A stretch of 64,000 nucleotides of DNA from Ctena decussata (GCA_963989385.1 OZ022512.1:29533899-29597898), one strand, 5' to 3'; counted from the first letter of the stretch, positions 10,440 to 22,689 are shown. A program made the numbers and translations. Notes: generated by a model from the sequence alone, not told the origin.

Positions 10440-13400
10440 TATAGCTCCCATAGACTTATAATGGGAAAATCTTAAAAAATCTTCTTCTCTGAAACCATGA
10501 GGCCCAGAGCTTACATATTTAGTATGTAGCAATGTCTAGTGGTCCCCTACATAAATCCTGCCAACCATGCCCCTGGGGCCCAAATTGGCCACGCCCCGGG
10601 GGTCATTAGCTCCCATAGACTTACAATGGGAAAATCTTAAAAAATCTTCTTCTCTGAAACCATGAGGCCCAGAGCTTACATATTTAGTATGTAGCAATGT
10701 CTAGTGGTCCCCTACTTAAATCCTGCCAACCATGCTCCTGGGGCCCAAATTGGCCATGCCCCGGGGGTATTAGCCCCCATAGACTTACAATGGGAAAATC
10801 TTAAAAAATCTTCTTCTCTGAAACCATGAGGCCCAGAGCTTACATATTTAGTGTGTACCAATGTCTAGTGGTCCCCTACATAAATCCTGCCAACCATGCC
10901 CCTGGGGCCCAAATTGGCCATGCCCCGGGAGTCATTAGCCCCCATAGACTTACAATGGGAAAATCTTAAAAAATCTTCTTCTCTGAAACCATGAAGCCCA
11001 GAGCTTACATATTTAGTGTGTACCAATGTCTAGTGGTCCCCTACATAAATCCTGCCAACCATGCCCCTGGGGCCCAAATTGGCCACGCCCCGGGAGTCAT
11101 TAGCCCCCATAGACTTACAATGGGAAAATCTTAAAAAATCTTCTTCTCTGAAACCATGAGGCCCAGAGCTTACATATTTAGTATGTACCAATGTCTGGTG
11201 GTCCCCTACATAAATCCTGCCAACCATGCCCCTGGGGCCCAAATTGGCCACGCCCCGGGGGTCATTAGCTCCCATAGACTTACAATGGGAAAATCTTAAG
11301 AAATCTTCTTCTCTGAAACCATGAGGCCCAGAGCTTACATATTTAGTATGTACGTATGTCTAGTAGTTCCCTACATAAATCCTGCCAACCATGCCCCTGG
11401 GGCCCAAATTGGCAACTCCCAGGGGGTCATTAGCTCCCATAGACTTACAATGGGAAAATCTTAAGAAATCTTCTTCTCTGAAACCAAGAGGCCCATAGCT
11501 TATATATATAGCATGTATCAATGTCTAGTGATCCCTACTAAAATCCTGCCACTCATGCCCCTGGGACTCAAATTGGCCACGCCCTAGGGGGTCATTTGTT
11601 TATATATAGCTAAATAGCTTAAGAACCTTCAAAAAATCTTCTCCTTTAGAACCATGAGACCCAGAGCTTATATATATATATACTGAAAGGATTTAAAAAC
11701 TTCCACTTTTTATTGCCGGCTGCTGATCTGTTCACTCATGACAGTGTTGAATATTTAACGACATAATGCTTGAAGCTTATCAATTTAAAGATTTCGCAGT
11801 TTATTCGTATCATTTACTTAAATGACATCAGTAAAAGAGCATTACGTCACTGAAATGCATAAGGCGATGCCGGCGTTATCTTATGCAACACTCTTTTCGA
11901 CCATTTCTTACTGTCTTAGTATTGTGACGTCATCCACGTTGATTTGCAAGTATCACTGCGGATGATGCTGTCGCGCAAAGTCTTTTACGGAGACGGCGTC
12001 GACGTAAGTTAACGTCATGCCCTCTGGTTTCTAATCTCAGTTAGGTACTTTTCTGACGGTCTTTTGAGCTTTCTGTAAACAGTGCACGTCGTCTGAGATT
12101 TTAAATTGCCGTAATTAACACATAAAATTGTCACGCGACGTCACTTTTTGAAATTTCAGCATTTATGTGGTCCAAAACTGTGCGCCTGTTTGCGATATTT
12201 AGGGGCGGTAGGCTAAATTAAGCCACAGACCCAGTTCAAACTTTTAAAATTCAATTTGATATTGTAAGAGAAATGTTTCATCAGAAAACTGTATACATGA
12301 AGCTGTTCATCCTTATGTAAACGGTACTGAAAACACGAGGAGCGCGTGCTTTTCCTGACCGATTCGGTTGAACGATTTCAGATTCGATATATTGATATAA
12401 TCAGGTATAAGAGAATATATATGTTGTAAAATTTTGGTGGAAGTAAGTGCATTCAGTTTTGAGATATTCAAAATTAATGGGTGGAAGTTTTTAAATCCTT
12501 TCAGTATAGTATGAGGCAATGTTTAGTGGTCCCCTACATAAATCCTCCCAAACAAGCCTCGGAGATCCAAACTGGCCAATCCCCAGGGGTCATAAGCTCC
12601 CATAGACTTACAATGGGAAAATCTTAAAAAATCTTCTTCTCTGAAATTATGAGGCCCAGAGCTTACATATTAAGTATGTACCAATGTCTAGTGGTCCCCT
12701 ACATAAATCCTGCCAACCATGCTACTGGGGCCCAAATTGGCCACGCCCCGGGGGTCATTAGCTCCCATAGACTTTCAATGGGAAAATCTTAAAAAATTTT
12801 CCTCTCTGAAACCATGAGGCCCAGAGCTTGTATATATAGCAAGGATCAATGTCTAGTGATCCCCTACTAAACTAAACTCCTGCCAACCATGCCCCTGGGG
12901 CGCGAAAGTGCCACACCTCAGGGGGTCATTTGTTTATATATAACTATAAATGATAGTGGTCAAAGTACCCAATCATAAGTTCGAATTTGTTGGTCAGTTA
13001 AACATAGACAATTCCGGAATATTTTAGATACACAGACATGGACCCCAAAACAGAGGTGTGATCAGGTGCCTGCGGGAGAAGAGGCCCAGAGCTTATATAT
13101 TTTGTATGTAGCAATGTCTAGTGGTTCCCTACATGAATCCTGCCAACCATGCCCCTGGGGCCCAAATTGGCCACGCCCTAGGAGCCCATTAGCTCCCATA
13201 GACTTACAAGCGAAAATCAGAAAAAATCTTCTTCTCTGAAACCATGAGGCCCAGAGCTTATATATGTAGCATGAAGCAATGTCTAGTGGTTCCCTACATA
13301 AATCCTGCCAACCATGCCCCTGGGGTCCAAATTGGCCACGCCCCGGGAGTCATAAGCTCCCATAGACTTATAAGGAGAAAATCTTGAAAAATCTCCTTTG

Positions 13401-14160
13401 AAACCATGAGGCCCAGAGCATATATATGTAGCATGTGGCAATGTCTAGTGATCCCCTACATAAACCCTCCCAACCATGACTCTGTGGTGCAAATTGGCCA
13501 CGCCCAGGGGGTCATAAGCTCCCATAGACTTACAATGGGAAATATTAAAAAATCTTCTTCTCTGTAACCATGAGGCCAAGAGCGCATATATGTAGCAAGT
13601 AGCAATGTCTAGTGGTCCCCTACATAAATCCTGCCAATCAAAACCCTGGGGTCCAAACTGGCCATGCCCTGGGGGTCATTAGTTCCCAGTTGGAAAATCT
13701 TAAAAAATCTCCTTCTCTTAAACCATGTGGCCCAAAGCTAACTTCTTTAGTACATATGTAGCAACGTGTAGTGGTCTCCAACTTAAATCCTGCCAACCAT
13801 GCCCCCCTGGGGTCCAAATTGGCCATGCTGCTCCCATAGACTTATAATGGGAAAGACTTCAAAAATCTTTTTCTCTGAAACCATGAGGCCCAGAGCTTAC
13901 ATATTTAGTATGCAGCAATGTCTAGTGATCCCCTGCATAAATTCTGCCAGTCAAGCACCTGAGGTCCAAACTGGCCACACCCTAGGGGCTTGTTTGTTTA
14001 TATAGAGCTATATAGCTAAAGAACCTTCAAAAAACTTCTTCTATGAAACCATAAGGCCAAGAGCTTATGTATTTAGTATGTAGCAGTGTATGGTGGTCCT
14101 CTACATAAATCCTGCCAATCAAAACCCTGGGGTCCAAACTTGCCACACCCCATGGGGTCA
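10440..14160. repeat. ~165-bp tandem array inside element A
   Basis: About twenty diverged units share CTTCTTCTCTGAAACCATGA, then TATGTAGCAATGTCTAGTGG, then CTCCCATAGACTTACAATGG. Units from 10450 to 11500 are nearly identical and those after 12505 are more diverged, so the left part was expanded or homogenised more recently. The unit shares its core words with the ~455-bp units of the element at 60216. Confidence 0.9.
11683..12504. mobile_element. 822-bp TA-inserted DNA transposon, non-autonomous
   Basis: Perfect 24-bp terminal inverted repeats (11683-11706 and 12481-12504; outer bases CTGAAAGGATTT / AAATCCTTTCAG) are bounded on both sides by TA. It interrupts a unit of the tandem array of element A. 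The interior is unrelated to the array and has no transposase frame. TA targeting fits a Tc1/mariner-type mobiliser, which is inference. Confidence 0.85.
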
Positions 14161-14259
14161 TCGAATCCTATAGAATTGCAGCCTGTTTATTAGCTTACCT
14201 GAGCTGGAAGCTTACATTTTATAACTCAGGTGAGCGGTCGTTGCCCTTGGGCTACTTGT

Positions 14260-15945
14260 TTTCAATTTTTTTAAATTTTTTTTTTTGTTGGTCTCATGTG
14301 TCATTGTGCTTGTCTATAATAAACTGAAGGAGTTTTAGCTGACGATATTGTTCTACAATATCTTATGATTCAAAACTGAAACTGGAGAAAAATGATGACT
14401 GCCAAGTTTGTATATGAAAATCAAGGAAGAGATGTGTATAATAGGGTAAAGTCGGGCAAATTCGGACAGCGGGTAAATTCAGATAGTGACATTTTTCCTT
14501 TAAATGTCATTTGTTTGGAATTAAAACAAAATTAACAGGGCAAACAGTGAAAATCCTGATGAGACGGCTCATTATGAGCCGTCTCATCTGGATATTCACT
14601 GCTTGCAATGATATGTCCGAATTTACCCGCTGACCGAAGTTCCCCGACTTGGTCCTAATGCTTATTCTTGTACTAAGTTTTAGCCTTTTTCCATCACAAC
14701 AAATGAGTAGATCACTTTACACATACATATACATAACAGACACTCAGATACCTCACATACTCAAAAAATATTATTTTTCAAACTTATGCTACTGTTACTA
14801 GACTTACTAGACAACACATATACACATGTACGTAGACAAAACACACGTTATTTTATGTGCATATACTTCACAGTGCACGTTTTTAAGTTGTCACAACAAA
14901 AATAAGGGAGAATCAGAAAAAAATGGAGGAGGCACTTATTTTTACATGAAACAAAAAAAAATCAGTGGGGGAGACAGTTCATGAAAGGATGTTTTGGAGC
15001 CAAAAATGAGTGAGAATCACCTAAAACATATTTGCGTCATGCATCATTTAAGCATATGTACACAGAAATGACATATTGTTGCAAAAAAAACATACACATG
15101 CATGTATACGTCAAGCATATGACACATATAAGCATATAAGTGATTAAATAAATGCATACATGATTCACTATACACAGTTCCGAGCCACACCCAGAATGTC
15201 ACTCAAAATCACCTGATAGCGTATTCCTGACCAATGCAACGACAACTTAGTACATAACATAGTCTCACAAACATTTCGCACGTGGTCAATATCCAACATA
15301 AGTCCGTGATTTTACCTTTCAGTTAATGAAGGGATCTGTACCTGTTTAAAGAAATCAAACTGTCACCACTTTTGGTTTAAACAATTCATCAAAATTTTAA
15401 CAAAGGTACAGAGACAATAGATCAGAATTTGATCGAAAGCCCAATGCTTGTGAGGACCATCTCTTTTAATAAACTTATCCATCACTTTTAATAAACTTAC
15501 CCTGCTTTGCAAGAGCAAAATGCATCGAAAATGCACGATGCGCCAACTGCCATGTGTAGGTCATGAGGAAGCTGATTCTTCGTCATAGATCGCCAACATT
15601 TAGCAGACACTTGCATTTGTCATTTGTTTTTCCGCCATCTTTGTCTAAAGCTTGTGAGACATAGTAACAGTAACCAAGCAGGCGGAGCTTAGCAGCTATT
15701 CTCGGACTTGTGTATTATGCATACATTACAAAAGACATTCTTTAAACCTGTTTATATTTGTGGCTTTTAATTTTTGTGTTAGTGCCACTCAGTTTTGGCA
15801 ACATATTTTCGTGAGATTATTGCGCAACTAATTTGTTAACATGGAAATATTAATGTGTTGTGAAAATTTATTTGAGCAAAAATTTTCATCTTCACCTTGG
15901 AGAAGTTTTGAAAATGATAGCTGTCAAAGATTAAAAGGTTGGATG
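14260..15945. other. Non-coding AT-rich stretch
   Basis: No supportable gene. Apart from the hairpin at 14540-14606 I see only AT-rich sequence with CACATA/ACATAT words between about 14700 and 15180. Confidence 0.45.
14540..14606. repeat. 33-bp inverted repeat hairpin (GATGAGACGGCTCAT core)
   Basis: Left arm 14540-14572 and right arm 14574-14606 pair at about 30 of 33 positions around a single central base. The inner 15 bp (GATGAGACGGCTCAT) are perfect. Same small palindrome family as 8780-8814. Confidence 0.9.
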
Positions 15946-16192
15946 AATGTGAGCTGCGACACGAGAAAACCAAGAAAGTGGTTGTGCACCCAGCACAGAC
16001 TCAGATCAGCCTGGGCATCCGCCCAGTCTGATCAGAGTCTTCACTGTCCGCATGAAGGTAGCTTAGTAACTTTGCTACCCTCTAAGCGCTTAGGGAAGAC
16101 TCTCCGCAGACAAGGCGGATGCCCAGGCTGATCTGAGTCTGTGCTGGGCGCACAACCACTTTGTTGGTTTTCTCGTGTCGCGGCTCATATGT
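15946..16192. mobile_element. GAGCYGCGACACGAG MITE, copy 2
   Basis: Left end GTGAGCTGCGACACGAGAAA, right end the inverse (TTTCTCGTGTCGCGGCTCAT). The interior shows the family's AGTCTGATCAGAGTCTTC segment. An open frame overlapping its left half (15841-16131) is produced by the palindrome and is not a gene. Confidence 0.88.
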
Positions 16193-16243
16193 TTGTGTTC
16201 ATGCAGTCTCTTGAACAATTGCATTGACTCTTGCATAAATTTT

Positions 16244-16805
16244 ATGTCCCCGCATCATATGATGCCGGGGGCATAATTCGGTTGTGTGTATGTCCGTCCG
16301 TCATTACGTCTGTCCGTCCATCTGTCCGTATGTACATATGTAGAGATGAACGTGATCCTGTTAGACTCAGGTTAAGATTTTTGTGAGAGGTAGATTTCAG
16401 GGTTCCTATTATTGTAGCAATTTGAAATTTTGTATGAGGATTTGTATCTATAAGCACAACAGGAGTACACAAGAATCAGGTCATGATGACCCATTTGTCA
16501 CAGTCCACTGACTTCGGAATTAGGCTGATTTTGCAAGGTTAAGATTTTTTACAAGTGGTAGAGTTTACAGTTTCTATCATTGAAGCAACTTGAAATTTTG
16601 TATGAGAGTTTATAAGTACGTCAGGAATGTACAAAATCCATGTCATGGTCCACTGACTTTGGTCTTAGGCTTATTTTGCAAGGTATTATACAAGTCTCCC
16701 TCTATGAACCTAGTTATCCTGCAAGTGCCAGTACCTTAATCAAGGCGCCATCTTACTTAAGGCACTAGGCGGGGGCATCTGTTTACTGTGGACACATTTC
16801 TAGTT
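16244..16805 (+). mobile_element. Non-autonomous element with GGGGGCAT ends and TCCGTCC stretch
   Basis: It begins around CCCCGCATCATATGATGCCG, passes through a TCCGTCC/TCTGTCC-rich stretch, contains two diverged copies of a ~180-bp unit (GGTTAAGATTTTT..AATTTGAAATTTTGTATGAG near 16370 and 16540), and ends near GGCGGGGGCATCTGTTTACT. The layout resembles the Helentron-type elements in this window, but I could not define a 3' hairpin and terminus as clearly. Confidence 0.5.
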
Positions 16806-19307
16806 CTAAACCAGTTTTAGATTTATGTTCTTCACTATCCTTTAATGTCAGCATGTTGTCTGATGTTTTATATTAGATGGTTATATCAATATTAATAATA
16901 CAACCTTTTCATTATTACAGCTGTAATAGTCAAGGGATTGGCACTTTTTGTCTTCTAATATACCCTACTGTATTAATCCTAATAATTGTCCCTGCTCTAA
17001 CAAATGCCCTCTGACTCTTTTTCGAAAGTAATGATCAATAAACTTGCATGAATTCCTGTTTGCTTCTCTGGATAAGGTATTTCTTTGATTTGGGTCTACT
17101 CTGAAAGGAAAGAATTTGCTCCTGGAGGAGCAAATTCCTTCCTTTAAGAGTTGACCCTTACTGAGAAAGGAGCCAAAAATAGTGAAGTTGCTTCCTCTGA
17201 AAGTATACCCATCACCTTTATATTGCTTTTAAGAGGCATTTTGGCAGTGGCTGATTTACTACTCTTTAGGCTCTAAATAATGCCCTCCTTTTGCAAAATG
17301 CAACACCACCTGAGATGCTTAATAGGATTGATACAGTATTTTTACTAAAAATTCAGATAGACCTGCCATAGGAAGAGCTATCTGACTGTATTCTGGGTAG
17401 ATTATTGTAAAACCACAGTTTAACCCTTTTTGGGGAAATATGCAAACGTTCAGAGGGGGTGGGGGTGGGGGGGGGATGTCATTACGAGAGTGGAAATACA
17501 CACATATTCAGTGGACATAAGGCTTATTTTCATTTGAAGACGTTTTCCATTGACATTTACCTTAGATACATTATGAGTATATTATTATTGTCATAATTTT
17601 GCGTTACAGAAATTAGTGACTGCCAAATCAGGATTATTACTACTGCAGTTATCCATATCAAATGAGGAAAGGTTGAGAAGAATTGTTATCATTTTCATTT
17701 TGTGAATAGATCTTTAGAAAGGGACGGCAAACATGAATGAGGAAGTTATTTATCTATATGTATAAAATTAAGAAACAGAATTGTTGTGTGAAAATAATTA
17801 CCGTATGATTAGATGTTTCAAATGTTGTATTAGTGACTTGTTACGTTGTTAGCGAGTTTCGTTTACATCATAAAGGAGGCAGCTATTGATTCCTTCAGAT
17901 TTTTTTTTCATTATTGATACGTTGAGAACTTGAGAATCAAGGCTAGGTGAGTAGTAAGAGTTAAGTCGTTACTAAAATCTGTTGGAACTTAAGTTTTAGA
18001 CAAAATGTTGAATTTGATTTAAATTATTAGCTTGTGGGGCTACTGTTACCTTGTATACACAGGTACTTGCAAATTATTATGATCTTTTGTATGACAAAAT
18101 GTCCCCAACCCAGTTCCTTTTGGTATATGTGCATGTGCATTTATGTCTACTGCCAAGTCAAAGTGCAGAACTATATGGTATTGATTGTATGATAGTAGTG
18201 TTGCCTCGAGTCATTTGATGCAAGTTTCATTGGAATTTGAATGTGTCTCTGTCTACCTGCTGGAATCTGTAGAGTTCAGGTATTCAATTTCCATAAAAAT
18301 CATTTTGATTTAACCCTTCAGGAGCTTATAATTATTTGCTCCTGGCCTTAAATAAAGTGTCTGGTCCTTAAAGTGCCAAAAAAAAAAAAAAAAAACAGTT
18401 TTAAGGTCAGGGGAGGACTTAGAATATAAAAGACCAGATCTTTCTTTGCACAAAAGGATCAGTATGTGATTCATACCAATTTTACATGGGTGAAAATAAT
18501 TACTGCATGGGAAAAGCAAGTGATGATTGGGTTTCCTGTCAGACGGCCCGTTGTATCTGTTGAGTCCTCGTCTTTGCTTCTTCATGGTGTTGAAATTTGA
18601 TTTATGTGTTTACCGTGATGATTCATTGACGAGTTAGAGGGTTATCATGCGAAACGAACTACCAACTAAATGTTTTGTACCACTTCACAAACTGAGGGTG
18701 AGGTTGGGCCTGTAAAATCGATTTAAGCCCCCCAGTAATTCATTACTGACCGTTCCAAGGCGGTAGTTCTGTTGTGGTTCTCTGTTGCCTGTTTTTGGTG
18801 TCAGAGTTTCTGTGATGTTTTACCTTATGTATGTTCTTATTATTTTTGGTTCGGTTTGGGTTGCTGAGTGGCCACCTTTTGGGAACAAGCTGCTCACTCG
18901 GTTGGCCATATGTTCTCTGTATCTTGATTATTTGTAATCTTAGTTGTTTCCAACTATGGTTTGAGGGCTGGATTTGGATTTTGATTGTTTCAGTTCCTGG
19001 TCTTTGCATACTTTTTACTTTTCCTGATCTTGACACCATTGAGACGAGCAGAAGTGAGACACCGGTTTTGCTTTTCCTGCATCAACTGTGTAAACTTCTG
19101 TAACGTTTCTGGTTTAGCTCTGTTTTGTGACAGTGCACTGGACGGGACACACTGTCTTCCACACAGTACTTGTTAATGGTCACAAATGGAACTTAGAAAG
19201 GTGACAGTTGGGAAATTGAAACTGCAGGAGATGGAAAATGCATGTAAGCTGGTTCGGGAACATCGGTTTTTCGCAAAAGTAAAAAAAAGTAAAAGAAAGC
19301 CAAAAAA
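16806..19307. other. Non-coding; small hairpin and simple repeats
   Basis: No supportable gene. A hairpin near 17108-17148 (arms GAATTTGCTCCT / AGGAGCAAATTC), a G-run near 17455-17475 and a ~20-base A-run near 18378-18397 are visible. Overlapping short frames at 18743-19176 on both strands are not family-like. Confidence 0.45.
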
Positions 19308-19621
19308 TACCGTATAATGTGGTAACTTTCCTGGGTTCAAATTTTCGTGGTTAAGGGTAAAAAAACATAGCATTTTTTTGGCGATTTTTAGCTCGCCTGA
19401 ACGAAAGTTAAGGAAGAGCTATTGTTGTCACCCCGGCGTCGGCGTCAGCGTTCGCGTCTGTGTCCGCGTCCACGTCAGCGTCGGCGTCCGGATTGGATGT
19501 TTTGGTTAAAGTTTTTTAAAGACCTATATCTCCTTAACCCATGGATGGATTCTTTTGATACTTGCACTGTAGGTAGATAGTGGTCCAAAGTTTAACAGGG
19601 TACCACTCCCACCCCACTCCA

Positions 19622-20521
19622 TGACCTTGATGTCAAGGTCATGGACTTAGAAAATTGGGAGTATTTTTGGACTGGATGTTTTGGTTAAAGTAATAGAAAG
19701 CCCAATATCTCCTTAACCCATGGATGGATTCCTTTGATACTTGCACTGTACTTAGATATTGGTTCAAAGTTTTTGAAGGTACTACCCCCACCCCCCTCAG
19801 TGACCTTGATGTCAAGGTCATGGACTTAGAAAATTGTCTTTTTATTGATTGGATGTTTTGTTTAAAGTCTTTTAGAGACACATATCTCCTGAACCCATTG
19901 ATGAATTCTTTTTAGCTCGCCTGAACGAAAGTTCAGGAAGAGCTATTGTTGTCACCCTGGCGTCGGCGTCAGCATCAGCGTCCACGTCCGCGTCAGCGTC
20001 AGCATCCGCGTCGGCGTCCGGATTGGATGTTTTGGTTAAAGTTTTTTTAAAGACCTATATCTCCTTAGCCCATGGATGGATTCTTTTGATACTTGCACTG
20101 TAGTTAGATATTGGTCCAAAGTTTAACAGGGTACCATCCCCACCCCACTCCGTGACCTTGATGTCAAGGTCATGGACTTTGAAAATTGGGAGTTTTTTGA
20201 ACTGGATGTTTTGGTTAAAGTTTTATAAAGCCCAATATCTCCTTAACCCATGGATGGATTCCTTTGATACTTGTACCGTAGTTAGATATTGGTCCAAAGT
20301 TTTCCAGGGTACTACCCCCACCCCCCTCAGTGACCTTGATGTCAAGGTCATGGACTTAGAAAATTGTCTTTTTATTTTTTCAATGTTTTGGTTAAAGTTT
20401 TTTAAAGACACATATCTCATGAACCCATAGATGAATTCTTTTTATATTTGCACTGTAGTTAGATCCAAAGTTTTACACAGTACTACCCCAACCCCGCTCA
20501 GTGACCTTGATGTCAAGGTCA
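19622..20521. promoter_or_regulatory. Five perfect nuclear-receptor-type palindromes in element units
   Basis: TGACCTTGATGTCAAGGTCA occurs exactly at 19622-19641, 19801-19820, 20153-20172, 20331-20350 and 20502-20521; diverged copies lie near 21162 and 21325. Each is an everted pair of AGGTCA half-sites with an 8-bp spacer, and each arm TCAAGGTCA is the extended monomer site known for FTZ-F1/ERR-type receptors. Presence is seen; binding is inference. Confidence 0.55.
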
Positions 20522-21094
20522 GGGACTTAGGAAATTTGGTCTTTATTAAAGTTTTCTAATTGCATACCGATTCATAGTGCTTGGCAGAGACTTAGTTTAC
20601 ACTTGAACTGATGTTAGACACTTTTTTGAGTTTTTACAAAACACTATATACTTACCCCACTACCCCACTGGATGACCTTGAAGTCAAGTTATTGACTTTG
20701 AATTTTAGTTAAAGTTTTATATTTATGAAGACATAATTTCACAGTGCCACAATGGACTCAGTTGATACTTATTCATGTACTTGGACTGATGTTAGATAAT
20801 GGTTCAAGGTTTGATACATCCAAGCCTCCCCCCCCCCCCCACCCCTACCCCACTCCTCCCCCTACCCCTTAGTTCTTTGACCTCAAGCTCATGGACTTTG
20901 AAATTTCATGTGATTTTTTTCTTATTTTAATTTTATTTTAAGACATTTCTGAGATAGCTTTTGTTTATAAATGTGTTGTCATTATGGACATGCTTGCCTG
21001 AAGTTTTATGCATAGCAGTCCACACCACCATAATGACTGTGTGATGGGCAAGCACCTATTCAGGCGAGCTATGCTGTCAGGCGACAGCTCTTGT
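19914..21094 (+). mobile_element. Helentron-like element, AGCTCGCC subfamily (inner copy)
   Basis: Has the same 5' end, internal units, CAGGCGAGC, GCTGTC/GACAGC hairpin and CTTGT terminus as the outer copy, and is inserted into it. The uninterrupted target sequence is preserved inside the inner copy itself (GATGAATTCTTTTTATATTT near 20429), and comparison shows no target duplication: insertion lies at the end of a five-T run. The Helentron assignment remains structural inference. Confidence 0.8.
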
Positions 21095-21487
21095 TATATT
21101 TGCACTTTAGTTAGATATTAGTCCAAAGTTTTGCTGAGTACTACCCTAACCCTGCTCAGTGACCTTGATGTCAAGGTTAGGGACTTTGGATATTTGTTCT
21201 TCATTAAAGTTTTCTAATTGCATACTGATTCATAATGCTTTGCAGAGATTTAGTTTACACTTGAACTGATGTTAGACACTTTTTTTTGAGTTTTTACGAA
21301 AAACTATATACTTACCCCACTGGATGACCTTGAAGTCAAGGTCATCGACTGAGAATTTTGTCTTAAAGATTTTGGTTAAAGTTTTATATTTATGAAGACA
21401 TAATTTCACAGTGCCACGATGGACTCAGTTGATACCAATACTTGGACTGATGTTAGATAATGGTTTTGTTACATCCTAGCCCTTCCT

Positions 21488-21488
<1 letters not shown>

Positions 21489-21524
<36 letters not shown>
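21489..21524. repeat. 36-base C homopolymer
   Basis: An uninterrupted run of about 36 C within the outer AGCTCGCC element. A shorter C-rich stretch lies at the homologous place of the inner copy (20830-20841). The exact length may be affected by assembly. Confidence 0.8.
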
Positions 21525-22470
21525 TTTGACCTCAAGATCATGGACTTTGAAATTTCATGTGGATTTTTTTATTTTTTTTTTATTTTAAGACTTATTTCTT
21601 ACTTAGATAGCTTTTGTTTATAAATGTGTTGTCATTATGGACATGCTTGCCTGAAGTTTTGTGCATAGCAGTCCACACCTCCAAAGCAACTGTGTGATGG
21701 GCAAGCACCTATTCAGGCGAGCTATGCTGTCAGGCGACAGCTCTTGTTAATTTTCACGGTTAGCAACATGTGTGAAAAGCAAAACTACTTTTTTTTCACT
21801 TGAGCTAGTTCGTTCAGCCATGCCGCAGGTTAATGAAAGAACTGGCTCAAGTGGAAAGTACCAGCAATTACCGAAGCAAACAGAAACAAAATATAGGAAC
21901 ACTGTGTATACAGAAGATACTTCGTAAGAAACAGGAAATTATTTCGCGATTTTAATATTCGTGGTTTCTAAGTGACTGCAAAATACGGCGAAAAATGGAA
22001 CACCGTGAAAATTACCTTGTATACGGTATGTGTAAAAGGAAAAGTGCAGATCTGGCACTGTTGGCTGTGGCATTTCTGTCTGAAATAGGCATTTTTTTTA
22101 TAAATTGTTAAACTACATGTATATAAAATTTGGAAAATGCAAAATTATTGGCCTCAGCAGTTGGCAGTTGATGCACTTAAAAGGTCATTTGGCTTTACTG
22201 CCCGGCCCATTAGAGTCAAATGGTACACCATTTAGATAATGACTCAAAAATATCAGTTGTTTTGATTGATGCGCCATTTGGAAGTGTTGACAGTATTGCT
22301 TTGCCCTAAATATTTGGATAGTAGTGTACCGGTAGTGATCCTAAAATTTGGACATGCTAATGTTTCTGTAAAATAGCATGGCATTGTTAACAGTGTAGAC
22401 TCTGTTCTGACTGCTCCTGAACAGTGCATCTTGTGTTTCTGCAGGCATATTTGTCTAATATTTGGGTAAT

Positions 22471-22689
22471 TACCGTAATGACCCTAAAATTTTAGACGCC
22501 CAAACGTTGGACAATTATTGTTCCAAAATTATTAGAAAGTGGATTTTACACACGCCAATGCATCCAAATGATGCTAAGTGAATGGCAAACATTGTAGACT
22601 GATCAAGCTGCTCCTTCAAGAGCAGTTTGATCTGGGTCTACAATGTTTGCCCAGACCTGTCTGTCCGAATATTCAGGGTCATTACGGTA
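22471..22689. mobile_element. 219-bp MITE, TACCGTAATGACCCT ends
   Basis: Perfect 15-bp inverted ends TACCGTAATGACCCT (22471-22485) and AGGGTCATTACGGTA (22675-22689). An inner pair GGCAAACATTGTAGAC / GTCTACAATGTTTGCC adds a second stem. No coding capacity. Confidence 0.85.

Larger units (their letters stand above)
10232..14259 (+). mobile_element. Helentron-like non-autonomous element A (AGCTCACCTG ... CTTGT)
   Basis: The 5' end is AGCTCACCTGTCAAGGTGAG preceded by T. Near the 3' end is the inverse word CAGGTGAGC (14228-14236), then the hairpin GCCCTTGGGC (14243-14252), then TACTTGT followed by T. A subterminal inverted repeat, a short 3' GC hairpin, and insertion between two Ts without target duplication are the published hallmarks of Helentrons and their non-autonomous derivatives (HINEs). 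The body is a tandem array of ~165-bp units and contains a nested TIR element at 11683-12504. No protein is encoded; short frames in it come from the repeat. Assignment to Helentrons is inferred from structure alone. Confidence 0.72.
19390..21747 (+). mobile_element. Helentron-like element, AGCTCGCC subfamily (outer copy)
   Basis: 5' end AGCTCGCCTGAACGAAAGTT preceded by T. 3' region CAGGCGAGC, then hairpin GCTGTC-AGGC-GACAGC, then TCTTGT followed by T. Body units of ~178 bp share CTCCTTAACCCATGGATGGA and TGACCTTGATGTCAAGGTCA. It is split by a second copy of the same subfamily (19914-21094). Confidence 0.75.
19308..22028. mobile_element. Outer TIR element (TACCGTATA ends) holding nested insertions
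   Basis: Ends TACCGTATA (19308-19316) and TATACGGTA (22020-22028) are inverted, followed inward by GGTAACTTTC and its near-inverse GAAAATTACC. Both sides carry TTCGTGGTT/CACGGTTA-type words. The AGCTCGCC element 19390-21747 splits it, so its own length without insertion is only about 360 bp. Confidence 0.65.

Noticed and set aside
10440..14160. Regular repeats as a possible CRISPR-like array
   Set aside because: Units are ~165 bp without unique spacers, in a eukaryotic context; this is a tandem satellite inside a transposon.
15841..16131. 96-codon ORF running into MITE copy 2
   Set aside because: Half of it is palindromic MITE sequence; no start context or domain.
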